In this document: positions 60,965 to 64,000 of the stretch, piece by piece
How the letters are laid out: each line of letters begins with the position of its first letter
How positions within the stretch are numbered: the stretch's first letter is position 1
The notes under the pieces: model-generated
What the model saw: the letters and a program-made list of their open reading frames with translations, nothing else
Databases searched by the model: none
What the model was told of the DNA's origin: nothing
DNA from: Candidatus Zipacnadum vermilionense
Lineage (GTDB): Bacteria > Armatimonadota > Zipacnadia > Zipacnadales > Zipacnadaceae
Direction: 5' to 3'
Length of the DNA stretch: 64,000 nucleotides
Assembly (NCBI GenBank): GCA_029821755.1
Contig: JALGSV010000013.1
Location: forward strand, 1-64,000
Position numbers and translations under genes: made by a program

Positions 60965-63682
60965 ATGTGTAGCCGACATGGTGCAACAATCTATGCCCTA
61001 CTGCTAGTCAGTGGGTGTCTGTTTGCGTCTGCGGTCTGGGCTGCTCCTGGGCAGGAGTCCTTTACACTGGGCGGCCCCTCGCCGCTGCCTGAGTCCCTGC
61101 TGGACGGACGACGGCCCTTGGAGGCCATCCAGAGCGCGCAGGGGGCGTGGGGCCTGAACACGTTAGCCGATCTGGGGAACACGGATTTGTCGCTGGAGCT
61201 ACGCCCCGGGCTAATCATGTCGCGGACCACCCACTCGGCGCTGGTGCCGATGTCTGGTGTCGCCTGGGCTAGCGCGCTGCAGCAGGATACTACCGATGTG
61301 CTCAGCCTAGCCTTTGGCCAGGGAAGCCAGATTAACGTTTCGCGCCTACTGACAAGCAGCCAGGACTTGGCCCAGCGGCTGATCAGCGGGTCGGAGACCC
61401 ACAAACTGGGGTTCAACCAGAGCTTTGGCTCGGGTCTAAGCTCCGGGATGTTCACCGTGGAACGGTCTTGGGTCAAGCAGCTGACCGCAACCGGGTTGAC
61501 CAAGAGCAATAGCCAGGTGCTGGGGCTCACCACCGGGCTGGGCCGGGGGTACAATCTGGCGGCCAAGCTCGCGGACACCTGGGATGGGGTGCAGTTCGGG
61601 CAGAGTTCCCGCGCCTTTGAGGCGACGCTGGGAATGCCTTTCTCGGGTGGCGACGGGTCGCTGGGGTTCTCCCGGACCTCGGCGATTAACGGCTTCACGC
61701 ACAGCGGAGCCACCACCTGGAGCCTGGCCGCGCCCCTGAACCTGTTCCGCGGGAAGGCCAACTTCACCGGAGCGCGCACGCTGAGTTTCGTCGATGCGGC
61801 AGAGGTGATCGAGAACTTGGCCTCCTTCAGCACGCCGCTGCCGGGAAAGGTGAGCTTCGCCGGCAACCTGCACACGATTGACTCCTCCACGCCGGGGGGG
61901 AAGACGCTCCTGGACCGGGGGATGATCGTGGAGTTCCCCTCCTTCTTCGGACAGGCGGGACACTTCGATACGCAGCGGCTAAGCCAGAGCCAGTCTGGAT
62001 CAGCGCATGAGCTCGCGGTGGACAACTTCACGCTACCCTTGGGGTTCATCGATCGCAAGGGAATCGCCGAATACCATCTGCTGAACGACGTCAAGAACGG
62101 AGTGAGGACGCGGGCAGTCTTCGGACAAATCAGCACACCGCTACCGCTAGCCGCTAACCAGGCCACCGCGCTGTACTCGATCAAGGACGACATCGATGCC
62201 AAAGGACGCACCTGGGAGCGCTTGTTCACGGTATTTGTACCGGTGAAGATGTTTGATGATACCACCCGCCTGGACTGGACGGCGTCCACAAACACCAGCC
62301 CTCGCTCGTGGCAACGGAATCGGCTGCTGGCGCTCAACATGCCACTGACCAGCCTGCTCAAGGGGGCCTCCTTCAGCCAGTCGTACCAGCGGCTCTCGAG
62401 CGGCGGCCCGTCGGGGACCGTTCTGACCAGCGCCTTCGCGGCGCCGTGGAAAAGCTTCGGCACCGCGGGCGACTTCAAGCAGCAGTACATCACGACCCAG
62501 ACCGAGAGCGGTTTCCAGACGCGTCTGATCACAGACATCGGCGCTCAGGTCAACCACGAGCGGCTGTCGCTGTCAAGAGAGTTCACTCGGACACGATCGG
62601 GGGATGCCTACAAGGACCGGCAGATGCTGGCCCTGGTCACGCCGCGCTTCCAGCTGTTCACCCCCAAGGCGACCATCTCGGCGGGGCGGGTACAGATCAC
62701 GGAGGAGCCGGGGGTGGACAGCAACAAGACCACCATGGACCTGGCCGCGCAACCTACGGAGAAGTTTTCGGTAGCGGCGCGATTGCAGCAGGAGACGACC
62801 GACCCCGGGGCTGACGTGCGGACCGAGCAGGTAACGACCTCCCTGGTCATGGGCAAGTACATGAGCCTGCAGGGGCGGATAGAGTCACGTGACCAGAATG
62901 ATCAGCCGGCGGCCGCGCTGGTGCGCACTTTCCGGATAAAGCGGGACCAGGCCAGCCCCGCCGGGGTGGGGCTGCTCGTCGGCTACGCCAACTGGGAAGC
63001 GCCGGGCGTGGCTGCGGCGGAGGCCCCGGATGTGCAACTCAAGGTGGGCGATGCGGCCAAGGGCGTAGGAGTACTGGCCCAGTACTCCGGCTACGACGCA
63101 ACCAAGCTCACTCCGTACAACGACCCGCTAGTGCGGATCTCCCTCAGCCACGGCGTGGTCGGTGGGATGAACGTCAAGATGGACTACGGCGACCAGGAGG
63201 GGCGGCTGGCCCCGGAGCGCAACTACGCACTGGGGATGCAGGCGCTCGGGGGGGACCTGCAGATCGGCTTTGCGCAGAACCCCTTGGACCGGACCGGGAA
63301 ATCCGTACTCCTGGCAAACCGCTATGACGCGGCCTTGCAGCGCACGATTGGCACGATCGACGTCAAGCTGGATTACCGGCTATATAACTTCCGGCAGCCG
63401 ATGGGCACCGAGTCGGCGGTGGACTACTACCGTGTGCAGCTGGCGGGCGGCGAGGAGGCCAAGGGCGGGAAGTTGGCGCTGGGGTACACGATGGGCGACT
63501 TCGTCCCGCAGCCCGATCCCAAGACGGCGGTCCCAGCCACCGTATTGGACCTATCGTACACACGGCGCTGGGAGGACAACGGTCACTTCATCGTCACCGT
63601 GCAGCGCACCACCGCGCCAGAGAACAACACGAGCATCCAGGAAAGCACTCAGGGCCGCTTGGAGTACAGCACGGTGTTCTGA
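60965..63682 (+). CDS. Large secreted beta-barrel-like protein, predicted outer membrane
   Basis: 905 residues from ATG 60965, which lies within the last repeat copy; no ribosome site is seen. Residues 1-26 form a signal peptide (IYALLLVSGCLFASAVWA; cleavage before APGQ). The rest is long runs of alternating polar and hydrophobic residues with Gly and aromatic turns (FEATLGMPFSGGDGSLGFSRTSAI, YALGMQALGGDLQIGFAQNPLDR, VDYYRVQLAGGEEAKGGKLALGYTMGDF). The last strand GRLEYSTVF ends in Phe, as outer-membrane barrels usually do for BAM recognition. No family is recognised. With mlaEFD it supports a two-membrane cell. The substrate or partner is unknown. Confidence 0.65.
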   Translation: MCSRHGATIYALLLVSGCLFASAVWAAPGQESFTLGGPSPLPESLLDGRRPLEAIQSAQGAWGLNTLADLGNTDLSLELRPGLIMSRTTHSALVPMSGVAWASALQQDTTDVLSLAFGQGSQINVSRLLTSSQDLAQRLISGSETHKLGFNQSFGSGLSSGMFTVERSWVKQLTATGLTKSNSQVLGLTTGLGRGYNLAAKLADTWDGVQFGQSSRAFEATLGMPFSGGDGSLGFSRTSAINGFTHSGATTWSLAAPLNLFRGKANFTGARTLSFVDAAEVIENLASFSTPLPGKVSFAGNLHTIDSSTPGGKTLLDRGMIVEFPSFFGQAGHFDTQRLSQSQSGSAHELAVDNFTLPLGFIDRKGIAEYHLLNDVKNGVRTRAVFGQISTPLPLAANQATALYSIKDDIDAKGRTWERLFTVFVPVKMFDDTTRLDWTASTNTSPRSWQRNRLLALNMPLTSLLKGASFSQSYQRLSSGGPSGTVLTSAFAAPWKSFGTAGDFKQQYITTQTESGFQTRLITDIGAQVNHERLSLSREFTRTRSGDAYKDRQMLALVTPRFQLFTPKATISAGRVQITEEPGVDSNKTTMDLAAQPTEKFSVAARLQQETTDPGADVRTEQVTTSLVMGKYMSLQGRIESRDQNDQPAAALVRTFRIKRDQASPAGVGLLVGYANWEAPGVAAAEAPDVQLKVGDAAKGVGVLAQYSGYDATKLTPYNDPLVRISLSHGVVGGMNVKMDYGDQEGRLAPERNYALGMQALGGDLQIGFAQNPLDRTGKSVLLANRYDAALQRTIGTIDVKLDYRLYNFRQPMGTESAVDYYRVQLAGGEEAKGGKLALGYTMGDFVPQPDPKTAVPATVLDLSYTRRWEDNGHFIVTVQRTTAPENNTSIQESTQGRLEYSTVF

Positions 63683-63713
63683 GGACGCGACGGAAGTCTC
63701 ACGGATCGTCGGC

Positions 63714-63740
63714 GGCGGGCCTTGCGGCCCGCCTTTTTTT
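63714..63740 (+). terminator. Rho-independent terminator after the barrel gene
   Basis: GGCGGGCC (63714-63721), loop TTGC, GGCCCGCC (63726-63733), then seven T (63734-63740). A textbook intrinsic terminator 32 bp after the stop. Confidence 0.93.
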
Positions 63741-63787
63741 GTGTGCCCTTGAAGGAGGCACTCCTTATTGGCTCATGAAGGCTGCCC

Positions 63788-64000
63788 TTGTTCTTACCGA
63801 TTATCGTCCGCGGACGCACTTTCTGCGCGTTGGCTATCCAGGAGTCACGCCACACGCTGCGAGAGGTGATTCCGGCGACGTGCGCGCAGTGCCCCATTCC
63901 GGGAATCACTGCCGCGCCCCCCTGCGGGCGGATGAACCTACGGGTGGAGATCAGCGTATTCGGCGGGCGCCAGAACGTGGAGATGCACTACGCGAGCTGC
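63788..64000 (+). CDS. Cys-rich protein, 3' end outside window
   Basis: A frame open to the window end, with a possible TTG start at 63788, six bases after GAAGG (63777-63781). It reads RTFCALAIQESRHTLREVI, then CAQCPIPGITAAPPCGRMNLRVEI and NVEMHYASC. The spaced Cys (CxxCP, PPC, ASC) suggest a small metal- or disulfide-bound protein. The ATG at 63775 lies in another frame whose translation lacks protein-like character. I know of no named family for it. Confidence 0.45.
   Translation, partial: MFLPIIVRGRTFCALAIQESRHTLREVIPATCAQCPIPGITAAPPCGRMNLRVEISVFGGRQNVEMHYASC

Overview
The window is GC-rich DNA from what looks like a free-living, Gram-negative-type (diderm) bacterium, probably from a metagenome. 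An Armatimonadota-like lineage is my best guess, but this is inference. The clues are an MlaE-MlaF-MlaD lipid-transport operon, a large protein ending in an outer-membrane-barrel-like C-terminal Phe, a SpoIVB-type S55 peptidase in a non-standard architecture, CofC (coenzyme F420 synthesis), the rplI-dnaB order, many sugar enzymes, and families of palindromic repeats placed just after stop codons. I see no tRNA, rRNA or CRISPR array.

Layout. 1-7927: carbohydrate block with a GH36 alpha-galactosidase (cut by the window start), a GH4 glycosidase, an orphan HARE/PD-ExK-like protein, a protein ending in a carbohydrate-binding-like domain, and a GH2 beta-mannosidase. Together these suit galactomannan-type side-chain and backbone breakdown. 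8061-10486: nfnAB, in which nfnB is frameshifted by an exact 19-bp tandem duplication. 10659-12498: a Gfo/Idh/MocA oxidoreductase split by a 0.7-kb insertion carrying a two-helix membrane protein and the head of a serine recombinase. 12624-14615: an uncharacterised probable alpha/alpha-toroid protein. 14989-18204: mlaE-mlaF-mlaD. 18472-25185: rplI, dnaB, purD, purE, purF, purM. 25211-31045: an FHA-GAF histidine kinase divergent from a secreted esterase and a second secreted protein. 31416-37916: a Tad (Flp) pilus locus. 38039-43491: an Asp-box propeller protein facing a broken lyase-plus-WD40 gene.

43633-48031 is a sugar module: a DUF692/MNIO-like enzyme, an aldolase homologue with altered active-site residues, D-lyxose isomerase, a PfkB kinase and a DUF1080 protein. 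48263-54121 holds carB, a STAND/AAA ATPase and mtnA. 54254-59740 holds the S55 peptidase-propeller fusion and a DUF362 iron-sulfur gene broken by an amber codon. 59870-63682 holds cofC, a 117-bp tandem repeat and a predicted outer-membrane beta-barrel gene. A Cys-rich gene runs off the end.

Two threads stand out. First, at least four genes are disrupted (nfnB, the Gfo/Idh gene, the lyase-WD40 gene, DUF362) and a fifth (purF) has no normal start. This means either ongoing gene decay or consensus errors in the assembly. Second, four promoters share a TTGnCn-like -35 box, an exact 17-bp spacer and a TAtAAT-like -10 box, which gives a usable local consensus and alters the start-codon choice for two genes.
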